23,717 nt of DNA. Source: Thermoplasmatota archaeon. Its GTDB lineage: Bacteria; Pseudomonadota; Gammaproteobacteria; Burkholderiales; Thiobacillaceae. Shown piece after piece: positions 9,735 to 18,839 of this stretch (the stretch's first letter is position 1; the number at the start of each line of letters is the position of its first letter). The notes under the pieces are model-generated. The model did no database searches. It was given only the letters and a program-made list of their open reading frames with translations, and was not told the DNA's origin. The position numbers and the translations under genes are program-made. The stretch is taken from the NCBI GenBank assembly GCA_023475455.1, contig JAMCVR010000033.1, forward strand, positions 1 through 23,717. The letters are read 5' to 3'.

Positions 9735-10541
9735 ATGACGCCATTAACCAGCCGGGTGCTCACCGCCGTGCTGCTGCTGGCGGTGTTTGTGCCTGCCGTG
9801 CTGTGGGCACCCGCGTGGCTGTGGGCGATCCTGATGGCGGGGATGGTCGGCACGGCCGCGTTCGAATGGGCGCGCCTGAGCCATTTTCCGCCGTTGTCTG
9901 CGCGCATCTATGCGGCGCTGCTGGCGCTCGGCGCGCTGGCCTTGCCGCATGGGCTGGGCGCGGACTGGCCGGTTTTCCAGACCGCACTGATCGTGCTGGC
10001 CATCGGCTTCTGGCTGCTGGTCGCGCCGTTATGGCTCTTGGGGCGCTGGCATGCCGAGCAGCCCTTTGTGCGTGCCATGGTCGGCGTCGTGGTGCTGCTG
10101 CCGACCTGGGTGGCGCTGCTGTATCTGCATGCGCGCGGCCCCGGCGTGCTGCTGGGCGTGATGGCGATCGTCTGGATTGCCGACACCGCCGCCTATTTCG
10201 CCGGCCGCCGGTTCGGCCGCCGCAAGCTCGCCCCCGCCATCAGCCCGGGCAAGACCTGGGAAGGCGTGGCGGGGGCCGTCGTTGCGCTCGCACTGTATGC
10301 GGCGGCACTCAGCGCAGTGATCGGGATGCCGCTGCCGTCGCTGTTTCTCATGGTGGCCGGGCTGCTGTATGTGTCGGTGCTGGGCGACCTGTTCGAATCC
10401 TGGATCAAGCGCGTCTCCGGCATGAAGGACAGCGGCGACGTGCTGCCCGGCCACGGCGGCGTGCTCGACCGCATCGACGCCCTGACGTCCACCCTGCCGA
10501 TCGCCACCGGCATGCTGATGTGGCTGGAGCGCTCCGCATGA
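9735..10541 (+). CDS. cdsA: Phosphatidate cytidylyltransferase
   Basis: 268 aa polytopic inner-membrane enzyme that makes CDP-diacylglycerol from phosphatidate and CTP, the branch point of phospholipid synthesis. Several hydrophobic segments run from residue 5 onward (VLTAVLLLAVFVPAVLW first). The C-terminal signature is complete: SVLGDLFESWIKRVSGMKDS followed by [17 protein letters not shown]. The ATG at 9735 lies 22 bp after the uppS stop. This copy is intact; its last 42 codons recur at 10861-10988 through duplication C. A MITE-like element follows its stop. Confidence 0.95.
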   Translation: MTPLTSRVLTAVLLLAVFVPAVLWAPAWLWAILMAGMVGTAAFEWARLSHFPPLSARIYAALLALGALALPHGLGADWPVFQTALIVLAIGFWLLVAPLWLLGRWHAEQPFVRAMVGVVVLLPTWVALLYLHARGPGVLLGVMAIVWIADTAAYFAGRRFGRRKLAPAISPGKTWEGVAGAVVALALYAAALSAVIGMPLPSLFLMVAGLLYVSVLGDLFESWIKRVSGMKDSGDVLPGHGGVLDRIDALTSTLPIATGMLMWLERSA

Positions 10542-10560
10542 ACTTAAAAACCGCATTTGA

Positions 10561-10703
10561 ACCACAGAGGCACAGAGACACAGAGGGAAAAACAAAGACT
10601 TGCATCGTGATACCCAGTCACCTCTCGGGTGAGTGGCCAGGTGCGGATAACCTATTGATTTCTTGCCTTTCTCTGTGCCTCTGTGCCTCTGTGCCTCTGT
10701 GGT
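10561..10703 (+). mobile_element. MITE-like inverted-repeat element (first copy)
   Basis: 143 bp, non-coding. The left end (10561-10586) and right end (10678-10703) are inverted repeats matching at 25 of 26 positions. Both are built of octamers: the right end is CTCTGTGC three times then CTCTGTGG (10671-10702). An internal hairpin lies at 10614-10636 (CCAGTCACC / GGTGAGTGG, one mismatch). The element is AT-richer than its surroundings and fills nearly all of the 174-bp cdsA-dxr gap in an otherwise tightly packed operon. Similar CACAGAG-type inverted repeats are scattered in many environmental bacterial genomes. I see no transposase and no clear target-site duplication. Confidence 0.7.
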
Positions 10704-10715
10704 GAGGAATTTGGG

Positions 10716-10988
10716 ATGAATGCAAGCGGCATGAAACCGCGCGTCCTCACCATCCTGGGCGCCACCGGCACCATCGGCGTCAACACGCTCGATGTGGTGG
10801 CGCGCCATCCCGACCGTTTCGAGGTCTTCGCGCTCACCGGCGCGACCCAGGTCGAGCGCATCTCCGGCATGAAGGACAGCGGCGACGTGCTGCCCGGCCA
10901 CGGCGGCGTGCTCGACCGCATCGACGCCCTGACGTCCACCCTGCCGATCGCCACCGGCATGCTGATGTGGCTGGAGCGCTCCGCATGA
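10716..10988 (+). pseudogene. Chimeric dxr'-'cdsA from duplication C
   Basis: 90-residue open frame: the first 48 residues of Dxr, including the NADPH-binding GATGTIG, fused in frame to the last 42 residues of CdsA (from [10 protein letters not shown]). It has a proper GAGG ribosome binding site (10704-10707) but no catalytic domain. It results from the 447-bp duplication and is unlikely to be functional. Confidence 0.85.
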
Positions 10989-11007
10989 ACTTAAAAACCG
11001 CATTTGA

Positions 11008-11150
11008 ACCACAGAGGCACAGAGACACAGAGGGAAAAACAAAGACTTGCATCGTGATACCCAGTCACCTCTCGGGTGAGTGGCCAGGTGCGGATAACCT
11101 ATTGATTTCTTGCCTTTCTCTGTGCCTCTGTGCCTCTGTGCCTCTGTGGT
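11008..11150 (+). mobile_element. MITE-like inverted-repeat element (second copy)
   Basis: Identical to 10561-10703, shifted by 447 bp as part of duplication C, so it is not an independent insertion. Its right end sits 12 bp before the dxr start codon at 11163, and the GAGG ribosome binding site of dxr lies immediately after the element. Confidence 0.7.
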
Positions 11151-11162
11151 GAGGAATTTGGG

Positions 11163-12920
11163 ATGAATGCAAGCGGCATGAAACCGCGCGTCCTCACCAT
11201 CCTGGGCGCCACCGGCACCATCGGCGTCAACACGCTCGATGTGGTGGCGCGCCATCCCGACCGTTTCGAGGTCTTCGCGCTCACCGGCGCGACCCAGGTC
11301 GAGCGCATGGTCGAGCAGTGCCGCAGCCATCGTCCGCGCTTTGCGGTGATGAGCGAGCCGGCCGCCGCCGCCGCCCTGCGCGCGCGGATTGCCGCCGAAG
11401 GCCTGGCGGTCGAGGTGCTCGAAGGCGCCGCCGCGCTGGCCGAGGTGGCCACCGCGCCCGAAGTCGACACCCTGATGGCGGCCATCGTCGGCGCCGCCGG
11501 CCTGCCGGCCACGCTGGCGGCGGCGCAGGCGGGCAAGCGCATCCTGCTCGCCAACAAGGAAACCCTGGTGGTGTCCGGCCGGCTCTTCATGGATGCCATC
11601 GCCGCCAGCGGCGCCGAACTGCTGCCGATCGATTCCGAGCACAACGCCATCTTCCAGGCGCTGCCGCGCGACTTCGGCGGCGATTTCCGGCGGGCCGGCG
11701 TGAAGGCGCTGTGGCTGACCGCGTCCGGCGGCCCGTTCCGCACCCTGTCGGCCGAGGCGATCGCCGCCGCCACCCCGGAGCAGGCGCTGGCGCATCCCAA
11801 CTGGGTGATGGGGAAAAAAATCTCGGTCGATTCGGCGCTCACCGGCGCGACCCAGGTCGAGCGCATGGTCGAGCAGTGCCGCAGCCATCGTCCGCGCTTT
11901 GCGGTGATGAGCGAGCCGGCCGCCGCCGCCGCCCTGCGCGCGCGGATTGCCGCCGAAGGCCTGGCGGTCGAGGTGCTCGAAGGCGCCGCCGCGCTGGCCG
12001 AGGTGGCCACCGCGCCCGAAGTCGACACCCTGATGGCGGCCATCGTCGGCGCCGCCGGCCTGCCGGCCACGCTGGCGGCGGCGCAGGCGGGCAAGCGCAT
12101 CCTGCTCGCCAACAAGGAAACCCTGGTGGTGTCCGGCCGGCTCTTCATGGATGCCATCGCCGCCAGCGGCGCCGAACTGCTGCCGATCGATTCCGAGCAC
12201 AACGCCATCTTCCAGGCGCTGCCGCGCGACTTCGGCGGCGATTTCCGGCGGGCCGGCGTGAAGGCGCTGTGGCTGACCGCGTCCGGCGGCCCGTTCCGCA
12301 CCCTGTCGGCCGAGGCGATCGCCGCCGCCACCCCGGAGCAGGCGCTGGCGCATCCCAACTGGGTGATGGGGAAAAAAATCTCGGTCGATTCGGCGAGCCT
12401 GATGAACAAGGGGCTCGAGGTGATCGAGGCGCGCTGGCTGTTCAACGCGCGTCCCGGGCAGATCAGGGTGGTGGTGCATCCGCAAAGCATCGTGCATTCG
12501 ATGGTCGAATACGCCGACGGCTCGGTGATCGCGCAGATGGGCACCCCCGACATGCGCACGCCGATCGCCTACGCGCTGGGCTTCCCCGAGCGCATCGATG
12601 CCGGGGTGTCGGCGCTGGACCTGATGGGCATGCAGCTCACCTTCGAGGCGCCCGACACCGCGCGCTTCCCCTGCCTGCAACTGGCGTTCGACGCGCTCGC
12701 CGCGGGCGGCAACGCCGCGGCGGTGCTGAACGCGGCCAACGAAGTCGCGGTCGCGCGCTTCCTCGACGGCGCGGTTCCGTTTCCCGCCATCGCCGCCAGC
12801 ATCGCCCATGCACTGGACACGCTGGCGGGCGGCGCGGCCGACACCCTGGACGACCTGCTCGAAGCCGACCGCCAGGCGCGCCGCGTGGCCGGGACGTATC
12901 TGGGGGCGCTGTCAGCATGA
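11163..12920 (+). CDS. dxr: 1-deoxy-D-xylulose 5-phosphate reductoisomerase with internal duplication
   Basis: Dxr makes 2-C-methyl-D-erythritol 4-phosphate from DXP with NADPH, the committed step of the MEP isoprenoid pathway. As written the frame is 585 aa, against about 400 for the family, because residues 39-224 are repeated exactly as 225-410 (duplication D). Visible motifs are GATGTIG (15-21), NKETLVVSG and the metal-site segment [11 protein letters not shown] (both twice), and [13 protein letters not shown] and [12 protein letters not shown] (once). Removing one repeat gives a normal 399-aa enzyme. The ATG at 11163 follows GAGG with 8 nt spacing; an in-frame ATG at 11178 is an alternative. 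The stop overlaps the rseP start (ATGA). I expect the real gene is single-unit. Confidence 0.9.
   Translation: MNASGMKPRVLTILGATGTIGVNTLDVVARHPDRFEVFALTGATQVERMVEQCRSHRPRFAVMSEPAAAAALRARIAAEGLAVEVLEGAAALAEVATAPEVDTLMAAIVGAAGLPATLAAAQAGKRILLANKETLVVSGRLFMDAIAASGAELLPIDSEHNAIFQALPRDFGGDFRRAGVKALWLTASGGPFRTLSAEAIAAATPEQALAHPNWVMGKKISVDSALTGATQVERMVEQCRSHRPRFAVMSEPAAAAALRARIAAEGLAVEVLEGAAALAEVATAPEVDTLMAAIVGAAGLPATLAAAQAGKRILLANKETLVVSGRLFMDAIAASGAELLPIDSEHNAIFQALPRDFGGDFRRAGVKALWLTASGGPFRTLSAEAIAAATPEQALAHPNWVMGKKISVDSASLMNKGLEVIEARWLFNARPGQIRVVVHPQSIVHSMVEYADGSVIAQMGTPDMRTPIAYALGFPERIDAGVSALDLMGMQLTFEAPDTARFPCLQLAFDALAAGGNAAAVLNAANEVAVARFLDGAVPFPAIAASIAHALDTLAGGAADTLDDLLEADRQARRVAGTYLGALSA
11277..12395 (+). 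repeat. Tandem duplication D (unit 558 bp) inside dxr
   Basis: 11277-11837 is repeated exactly at 11835-12395 (offset 558 = 186 codons), sharing GCG at the junction. The repeat is wholly inside dxr and in frame, so no unduplicated dxr remains in the window. Confidence 0.94.
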
Positions 12921-14269
12921 GCGTCCTGCACACCCTCCTGTGGTTCCTGGTCGCCATCGGCATCCTGGTGGTGGTGCACGAATTCGGCCACTACCTCGCC
13001 GCGCGCTGGGCCGGGGTCAAGGTGCTGCGCTTCTCGCTCGGCTTCGGCAAGCCCCTGTTCAGCCGCCGGTTCGGCCGCGACCGGACCGAATGGACGCTGT
13101 CCGCGCTGCCGTTCGGCGGCTACGTCAAGATGCTCGACGAGCGCGAGGGCGAGGTGCCCGCGGCGGAGGCGCACCGCAGCTTCAACCGCGCCACGGTGTG
13201 GCGCCGCATCGGCATCGTCTCCGCGGGGCCGGCCGCCAATTTCCTGCTCGCCATCGTGTTCTACTGGGCGCTGTTCCTGCACGGCCTGCCTGCGCTGAAA
13301 CCGCTGATCGGCGAGCCGCCCGCCGGCACGCCGGCGGCGCAGGCCGGCCTCGCGGCGGGCGACGAGATCCGCCGCGTCAACGGCACCGACACGCCGTCGT
13401 TCCAGGATTTGCGCTTGAGTCTGTTGCGCGCGGGGGTGGCGGGCGACCCGATCGAACTGGAATTGGCCGATGGCCGCAGCGTGCGGCTCGACGCGCCGCC
13501 GCTCGAAACCGAGAACCTGGAGCGCGACCCCCTGCGTCCGCTGGGCATCGTGCGCTACAGCCCCGAGATCGAACCGGTCATCGGCCAGGTGCTGCCCGAC
13601 GGGGCCGCCGCGCGCGCAGGCTTCCAGCCCGGCGACCGGCTGATCGCCGCCAACGGCAAAGCGGTGGCGGACTGGCAGGATTGGGTGCACGTGGTGCGTC
13701 AGCATCCGTCCAAGCCCCTGCGCATCGAATACGAGCGGCAGGGGCGGCGCGGTGAACTGACCGTCGTGCCCGAGGCGGTGGACGAAGGCGGCCAGCGCAT
13801 CGGCAAGATCGGCGCCGGCCCCAGGGTCGACGAAGCGGTGCTGGCCGCGCTGATGACCGAAGTGCGCTACGGTCCGGTCGAGGCGCTGTGGCAGGGCGCC
13901 GCGAAGACCTGGGACATGAGTTTGTTCACGCTGGAGATGATGGGACGCATGGTGGTGGGGCAGGTGTCGTGGAAGAACCTGTCGGGGCCGCTGACCATCG
14001 CCGATTACGCAGGCCAGAGCGCCACCCTCGGCTGGATCAGTTTCGTCGGCTTCCTGGCGCTGGTGAGCGTGAGCCTGGGGGTGCTGAACCTGCTGCCGAT
14101 CCCGCTGTTGGACGGGGGGCACCTCATGTATTATGTTGCCGAAGTTTTGACCGGTCGCCCGGTGTCCGAACGCACCATGGAAATCGGCGGCCGGATCGGC
14201 ATGGCGCTGCTGCTGCTGCTGATGTCGTTTGCCCTGCTCAACGATTTGCAACGCCTGATAGGCGGATGA
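12917..14269 (+). CDS. rseP: RseP site-2 intramembrane zinc metalloprotease
   Basis: 450 aa inner-membrane protease. In the family it cleaves the anti-sigma factor RseA within the membrane to release sigma-E, and it clears signal peptides. The zinc motif HEFGH is at residues 21-25 in the first membrane segment. Two PDZ domains follow (around [20 protein letters not shown] and [20 protein letters not shown]). The second catalytic motif is [14 protein letters not shown], with the Asp ligand near residue 399. The ATG overlaps the dxr stop and the gene's own stop overlaps the bamA start (ATGA in both cases), implying translational coupling. The position next to bamA and skp fits envelope-stress control. 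Confidence 0.96.
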   Translation: MSVLHTLLWFLVAIGILVVVHEFGHYLAARWAGVKVLRFSLGFGKPLFSRRFGRDRTEWTLSALPFGGYVKMLDEREGEVPAAEAHRSFNRATVWRRIGIVSAGPAANFLLAIVFYWALFLHGLPALKPLIGEPPAGTPAAQAGLAAGDEIRRVNGTDTPSFQDLRLSLLRAGVAGDPIELELADGRSVRLDAPPLETENLERDPLRPLGIVRYSPEIEPVIGQVLPDGAAARAGFQPGDRLIAANGKAVADWQDWVHVVRQHPSKPLRIEYERQGRRGELTVVPEAVDEGGQRIGKIGAGPRVDEAVLAALMTEVRYGPVEALWQGAAKTWDMSLFTLEMMGRMVVGQVSWKNLSGPLTIADYAGQSATLGWISFVGFLALVSVSLGVLNLLPIPLLDGGHLMYYVAEVLTGRPVSERTMEIGGRIGMALLLLLMSFALLNDLQRLIGG

Positions 14270-16773
14270 AAACAACCATGATCCCGAACCGTTTGACGCT
14301 TGCCATCGCCGCCGTGCTTGCCGTGCAGCCCGTATTTGCCGACGAGCCCTTCGTCGTCAAGGACATCCGGGTCGAAGGCATCCAGCGCACCGAGGCGGGC
14401 ACGGTGTTCAGCTACCTGCCGGTCAAGGTCGGCGAGGTGATGACCGACGAGAAAACGGCGGCGGCGATCAAGGCACTCTACGCCACCGGTTTTTTCAAGG
14501 ATGTGCGGCTGGAAGCGCGCGACGGCGTGGTGATCGTCATCGTCGAGGAGCGCCCCTCGATCGCCAAAATCACCCTGTCCGGCATCAAGGAGTTTTCCGA
14601 AGAGGACCTGAAGAAGGGCCTCAGCCAGACCGGACTGGCCGAGGGCCGCGTGCTCGACCGCGCCCTGCTGGACAAGGCCGAGCAGGAACTGCAGCGGCAA
14701 TACTTCAACCGCGGCAAGTACGCGGTCGAGATCAAGTCCACCTTGACGCCGCTGGAACGCAACCGGGTCGCGGTGCAGTTCGACGTGGTGGAAGGCGACA
14801 GCGCCAGGATCCGGCAGATCAACATCGTCGGCAACCGGGCGTTCAAGGAAAAGGAGCTGCTGAAGCAGTTCACCTCGACCACGCCGGGCTGGCTGACCTG
14901 GTACACCAAGAACGACCAGTATTCCAAGTCGCGCCTGGGCGGCGACATCGAAGCCCTGCGCTCGTTCTACCTCAATCGCGGTTATCTCGAATTCAACGTC
15001 GATTCCACCCAGGTGTCGATTTCGCCCGACAAGCAGGGCATCTACATCACCGTCAACGTGACCGAGGGGCCGCAATACAAGGTGTCCGACATCAAGCTGG
15101 CCGGGCAGATGCTGGTACCGGAAGACGAGCTGAAAAAACTCATCACGGTGAAGCCGGGGGAAGTGTTCGAGCGCGACCGCCTGACCGAGACCACCAAGAA
15201 GATCGGCGACCGCCTCGGCAACGACGGCTATGCGTTCGCCAACGTCAACGCCGTGCCCGAGCTCGACAGGGAGAAGAGCACGGTTGCCTTCACGCTGTTC
15301 GTCGACCCCGGCCGCCGCGTCTACGTCAACCGCGTCAACGTGGCGGGCAACACCAAGACGCGCGACGAAGTGGTGCGCCGCGAAATCCGCCAGATGGAGG
15401 GCGCGTATTACGACGCCGAGAAGATCAACCGCTCGCGCGACCGTCTGAACCGTCTCGGCTACTTCAACGAAGTCAACATCGAGACGCCGAGCGTGTCGGG
15501 CACCACCGACCAGGTCGACGTCAACGTCAGCGTGGCCGAAAAATCGACTCGACCGCGCCCTGCTGGACAAGGCCGAGCAGGAACTGCAGCGGCAATACTT
15601 CAACCGCGGCAAGTACGCGGTCGAGATCAAGTCCACCTTGACGCCGCTGGAACGCAACCGGGTCGCGGTGCAGTTCGACGTGGTGGAAGGCGACAGCGCC
15701 AGGATCCGGCAGATCAACATCGTCGGCAACCGGGCGTTCAAGGAAAAGGAGCTGCTGAAGCAGTTCACCTCGACCACGCCGGGCTGGCTGACCTGGTACA
15801 CCAAGAACGACCAGTATTCCAAGTCGCGCCTGGGCGGCGACATCGAAGCCCTGCGCTCGTTCTACCTCAATCGCGGTTATCTCGAATTCAACGTCGATTC
15901 CACCCAGGTGTCGATTTCGCCCGACAAGCAGGGCATCTACATCACCGTCAACGTGACCGAGGGGCCGCAATACAAGGTGTCCGACATCAAGCTGGCCGGG
16001 CAGATGCTGGTACCGGAAGACGAGCTGAAAAAACTCATCACGGTGAAGCCGGGGGAAGTGTTCGAGCGCGACCGCCTGACCGAGACCACCAAGAAGATCG
16101 GCGACCGCCTCGGCAACGACGGCTATGCGTTCGCCAACGTCAACGCCGTGCCCGAGCTCGACAGGGAGAAGAGCACGGTTGCCTTCACGCTGTTCGTCGA
16201 CCCCGGCCGCCGCGTCTACGTCAACCGCGTCAACGTGGCGGGCAACACCAAGACGCGCGACGAAGTGGTGCGCCGCGAAATCCGCCAGATGGAGGGCGCG
16301 TATTACGACGCCGAGAAGATCAACCGCTCGCGCGACCGTCTGAACCGTCTCGGCTACTTCAACGAAGTCAACATCGAGACGCCGAGCGTGTCGGGCACCA
16401 CCGACCAGGTCGACGTCAACGTCAGCGTGGCCGAAAAATCGACCGGCAACGTGATGCTGGGCGCCGGCTTCTCCTCGTCCGAAGGCCTGGTGCTGTCGGG
16501 TTCGGTGTCGCAGAGCAACGTGTTCGGCACCGGCAACCGGCTGTCGGCGCAGATCAACTCGGGCAGAATCAATACCGTGTATGCGCTGTCGTTCACCAAC
16601 CCCTACTACACCATCGACGGCATCAGCCTGGGCTACGACCTGTACCGGCGCGACGTCGACGCGACTTCGCTCAGCAATTTCGGCGATTACAAGACCTCCA
16701 CCTACGGTGCCGGGGTGCGCTTCGGCCTGCCGGTCAACGAGCGCGACTTCATATCCTTCGGTCTGACCTATGA
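14266..16773 (+). CDS. bamA: BamA, 5' part, frame disrupted by duplication E
   Basis: BamA is the essential Omp85 barrel that inserts outer-membrane proteins. This frame starts at the ATG overlapping the rseP stop, with signal peptide [20 protein letters not shown] and cleavage after VFA-DEPF. POTRA domains follow from FVVKDIRVEGIQRTEAGT. The first 428 residues are authentic, to 15549. There the 895-bp duplication, not a multiple of three, throws the frame off, and the remaining codons to 16773 are out-of-frame, Arg-rich nonsense. Collapsing the repeat joins this part to the barrel at 16444-17491 and gives a normal 776-aa BamA. As written, no complete BamA is encoded, which is implausible for an essential gene. 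Confidence 0.85.
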   Translation: MKTTMIPNRLTLAIAAVLAVQPVFADEPFVVKDIRVEGIQRTEAGTVFSYLPVKVGEVMTDEKTAAAIKALYATGFFKDVRLEARDGVVIVIVEERPSIAKITLSGIKEFSEEDLKKGLSQTGLAEGRVLDRALLDKAEQELQRQYFNRGKYAVEIKSTLTPLERNRVAVQFDVVEGDSARIRQINIVGNRAFKEKELLKQFTSTTPGWLTWYTKNDQYSKSRLGGDIEALRSFYLNRGYLEFNVDSTQVSISPDKQGIYITVNVTEGPQYKVSDIKLAGQMLVPEDELKKLITVKPGEVFERDRLTETTKKIGDRLGNDGYAFANVNAVPELDREKSTVAFTLFVDPGRRVYVNRVNVAGNTKTRDEVVRREIRQMEGAYYDAEKINRSRDRLNRLGYFNEVNIETPSVSGTTDQVDVNVSVAEKSTRPRPAGQGRAGTAAAILQPRQVRGRDQVHLDAAGTQPGRGAVRRGGRRQRQDPADQHRRQPGVQGKGAAEAVHLDHAGLADLVHQERPVFQVAPGRRHRSPALVLPQSRLSRIQRRFHPGVDFARQAGHLHHRQRDRGAAIQGVRHQAGRADAGTGRRAEKTHHGEAGGSVRARPPDRDHQEDRRPPRQRRLCVRQRQRRARARQGEEHGCLHAVRRPRPPRLRQPRQRGGQHQDARRSGAPRNPPDGGRVLRRREDQPLARPSEPSRLLQRSQHRDAERVGHHRPGRRQRQRGRKIDRQRDAGRRLLLVRRPGAVGFGVAEQRVRHRQPAVGADQLGQNQYRVCAVVHQPLLHHRRHQPGLRPVPARRRRDFAQQFRRLQDLHLRCRGALRPAGQRARLHILRSDL
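14653..16443 (+). repeat. Tandem duplication E (unit 895 bp) inside bamA
   Basis: 14653-15548 is repeated exactly at 15548-16443 (offset 895), sharing a single C at the junction. It is the only one of the six whose unit is not a multiple of three, and it frameshifts bamA. Its second copy overlaps the first block of duplication F by 119 bp (16325-16443). Confidence 0.94.
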
Positions 16774-17491
16774 GCAGACCTCGCTCACCACCACGGAGAG
16801 CAGCCCGAGCATCTACAAATTATTCCAAAGGGACTTCGGCAGCGACAACGACACGCTGCGCCTCGACACGTCCTGGGCGCGCGATACCCGCAACAGCTTC
16901 CTGTTCCCGACCCGGGGGCAGTTCCAGCGGGTGGCGGCGGAAGTCGGCACCCCGCTCGGGAGCCTGCAGTACTACAAGCTGTCGTTCCAGCATCAGCAGT
17001 ACTTCACGCTGGGCAAAAATTTCACCCTCATGCTGAACGGCGAGGTGGGGATCGGCAGTGGCCTGTCCGGCAAGCCGATGCCGTTCTTCAAGAACTTCTA
17101 TGCGGGCGGCAGCAGTTCGGTGCGCGGCTTCAAAAACGGCACCCTGGGACCGAAGGATTCGGCTGGCAATGCGATGGGCGGCGACAAGCGCGTGGTCGGC
17201 AACGCGGAACTCTTCTTCCCGCTGCCGGGACTCAAGGATGACCAGTCGCTGCGCATGTCTGCGTTCATCGATGTGGGCGCGACCTTCGGGCCGAACAATA
17301 CAAATTCGAGTGGCGTCCAGGATGGCCTGTACGAAAAATTTTCCTTCAACGACTTGCGCTATTCGGCGGGGGTGGCGGTGCTGTGGGTTTCGCCGCTCGG
17401 CCCGCTCAAGTTCAGCCTGGCGCAGCCCCTGGTCAGCAAGACGGGCGACCAGGAGGAAGTGTTTCAATTCACCCTCGGCAGTACGTTCTGA
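15548..17491 (+). pseudogene. bamA: BamA, POTRA repeat copy plus complete beta-barrel (3' part)
   Basis: Second copy of the POTRA region followed by the authentic 3' end of bamA, in a frame open to the TGA at 17489-17491. It lacks the signal peptide and first POTRA, and there is no ribosome binding site at an appropriate internal start (15638 is only an internal TTG). The barrel is complete. It includes GGSSSVRGFKNGT, the conserved VRGF motif of the Omp85 L6 loop, and it ends FQFTLGSTF with the terminal Phe expected of outer-membrane barrels. With the repeat collapsed this is the C-terminal part of the single bamA gene. Confidence 0.85.
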
Positions 17492-17516
17492 GGGTTAGCC
17501 GTTACCGGAGTATTTG

Positions 17517-17666
17517 ATGATGAAGTTCAAACAGCTTGCAGCCTCCCTGATTCTGGCGTCCGCGTTTGCCGTCGCGCCCGCCCTGGCCGACACCAAGATC
17601 GGCTTCGTCAACACCGAAAGGCTGCTGCGCGAAGCGCCGCTGTCGATCGCTCGCGCGACCGTCTGA
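17517..17666 (+). pseudogene. Truncated skp (first copy)
   Basis: Start region of skp with its ribosome binding site, signal peptide and the first mature residues (DTKIGFVNTERLLREAPLSI). At 17650 it runs into duplicated bamA sequence and stops at 17666 after 49 residues. The complete gene is at 18840. It is a by-product of duplication F. Confidence 0.85.
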
Positions 17667-18814
17667 ACCGTCTCGGCTACTTCAACGAAGTCAACATCGA
17701 GACGCCGAGCGTGTCGGGCACCACCGACCAGGTCGACGTCAACGTCAGCGTGGCCGAAAAATCGACCGGCAACGTGATGCTGGGCGCCGGCTTCTCCTCG
17801 TCCGAAGGCCTGGTGCTGTCGGGTTCGGTGTCGCAGAGCAACGTGTTCGGCACCGGCAACCGGCTGTCGGCGCAGATCAACTCGGGCAGAATCAATACCG
17901 TGTATGCGCTGTCGTTCACCAACCCCTACTACACCATCGACGGCATCAGCCTGGGCTACGACCTGTACCGGCGCGACGTCGACGCGACTTCGCTCAGCAA
18001 TTTCGGCGATTACAAGACCTCCACCTACGGTGCCGGGGTGCGCTTCGGCCTGCCGGTCAACGAGCGCGACTTCATATCCTTCGGTCTGACCTATGAGCAG
18101 ACCTCGCTCACCACCACGGAGAGCAGCCCGAGCATCTACAAATTATTCCAAAGGGACTTCGGCAGCGACAACGACACGCTGCGCCTCGACACGTCCTGGG
18201 CGCGCGATACCCGCAACAGCTTCCTGTTCCCGACCCGGGGGCAGTTCCAGCGGGTGGCGGCGGAAGTCGGCACCCCGCTCGGGAGCCTGCAGTACTACAA
18301 GCTGTCGTTCCAGCATCAGCAGTACTTCACGCTGGGCAAAAATTTCACCCTCATGCTGAACGGCGAGGTGGGGATCGGCAGTGGCCTGTCCGGCAAGCCG
18401 ATGCCGTTCTTCAAGAACTTCTATGCGGGCGGCAGCAGTTCGGTGCGCGGCTTCAAAAACGGCACCCTGGGACCGAAGGATTCGGCTGGCAATGCGATGG
18501 GCGGCGACAAGCGCGTGGTCGGCAACGCGGAACTCTTCTTCCCGCTGCCGGGACTCAAGGATGACCAGTCGCTGCGCATGTCTGCGTTCATCGATGTGGG
18601 CGCGACCTTCGGGCCGAACAATACAAATTCGAGTGGCGTCCAGGATGGCCTGTACGAAAAATTTTCCTTCAACGACTTGCGCTATTCGGCGGGGGTGGCG
18701 GTGCTGTGGGTTTCGCCGCTCGGCCCGCTCAAGTTCAGCCTGGCGCAGCCCCTGGTCAGCAAGACGGGCGACCAGGAGGAAGTGTTTCAATTCACCCTCG
18801 GCAGTACGTTCTGA
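17648..18814 (+). pseudogene. Duplicate bamA 3' fragment (beta-barrel)
   Basis: Exact repeat of 16325-17491: the last POTRA end and whole barrel of BamA, ending FQFTLGSTF. It has no start codon with a ribosome binding site and no signal peptide, so it cannot give an exported barrel. It exists only because of duplication F. Confidence 0.85.
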
Positions 18815-18839
18815 GGGTTAGCCGTTACCGGAGTATTTG

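Larger units (their letters stand above)
10414..11308 (+). repeat. Tandem duplication C (unit 447 bp) in cdsA-dxr
   Basis: 10414-10861 is repeated exactly at 10861-11308 (offset 447, a multiple of three), sharing 1 bp at the junction. The unit holds the cdsA tail, the MITE-like element and the first 48 codons of dxr. Its second copy overlaps the first block of duplication D by 32 bp (11277-11308). Confidence 0.93.

Noticed and set aside
10561..11150. CRISPR-like array from the two CACAGAG-rich regions
   Set aside because: The octamers are contiguous, with no unique spacers, and form inverted ends. The second occurrence is only the duplication C copy.
10029..12809. A 926-residue minus-strand open frame with internal repeats over dxr
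   Set aside because: It is antisense to cdsA/dxr. Its repeats mirror the DNA duplications and the MITE-like element (HRGTE-type residues come from the CACAGAG repeats).
15638..17491. A genuine second, shorter BamA/TamA-like paralogue
   Set aside because: Its sequence is identical to bamA over the repeat, it lacks a signal peptide and a ribosome binding site, and the proposed start is an internal TTG.
17711..18814. A 367-aa stand-alone outer-membrane barrel protein
   Set aside because: It is an exact copy of the bamA 3' end created by duplication F, with no start signal or signal peptide.
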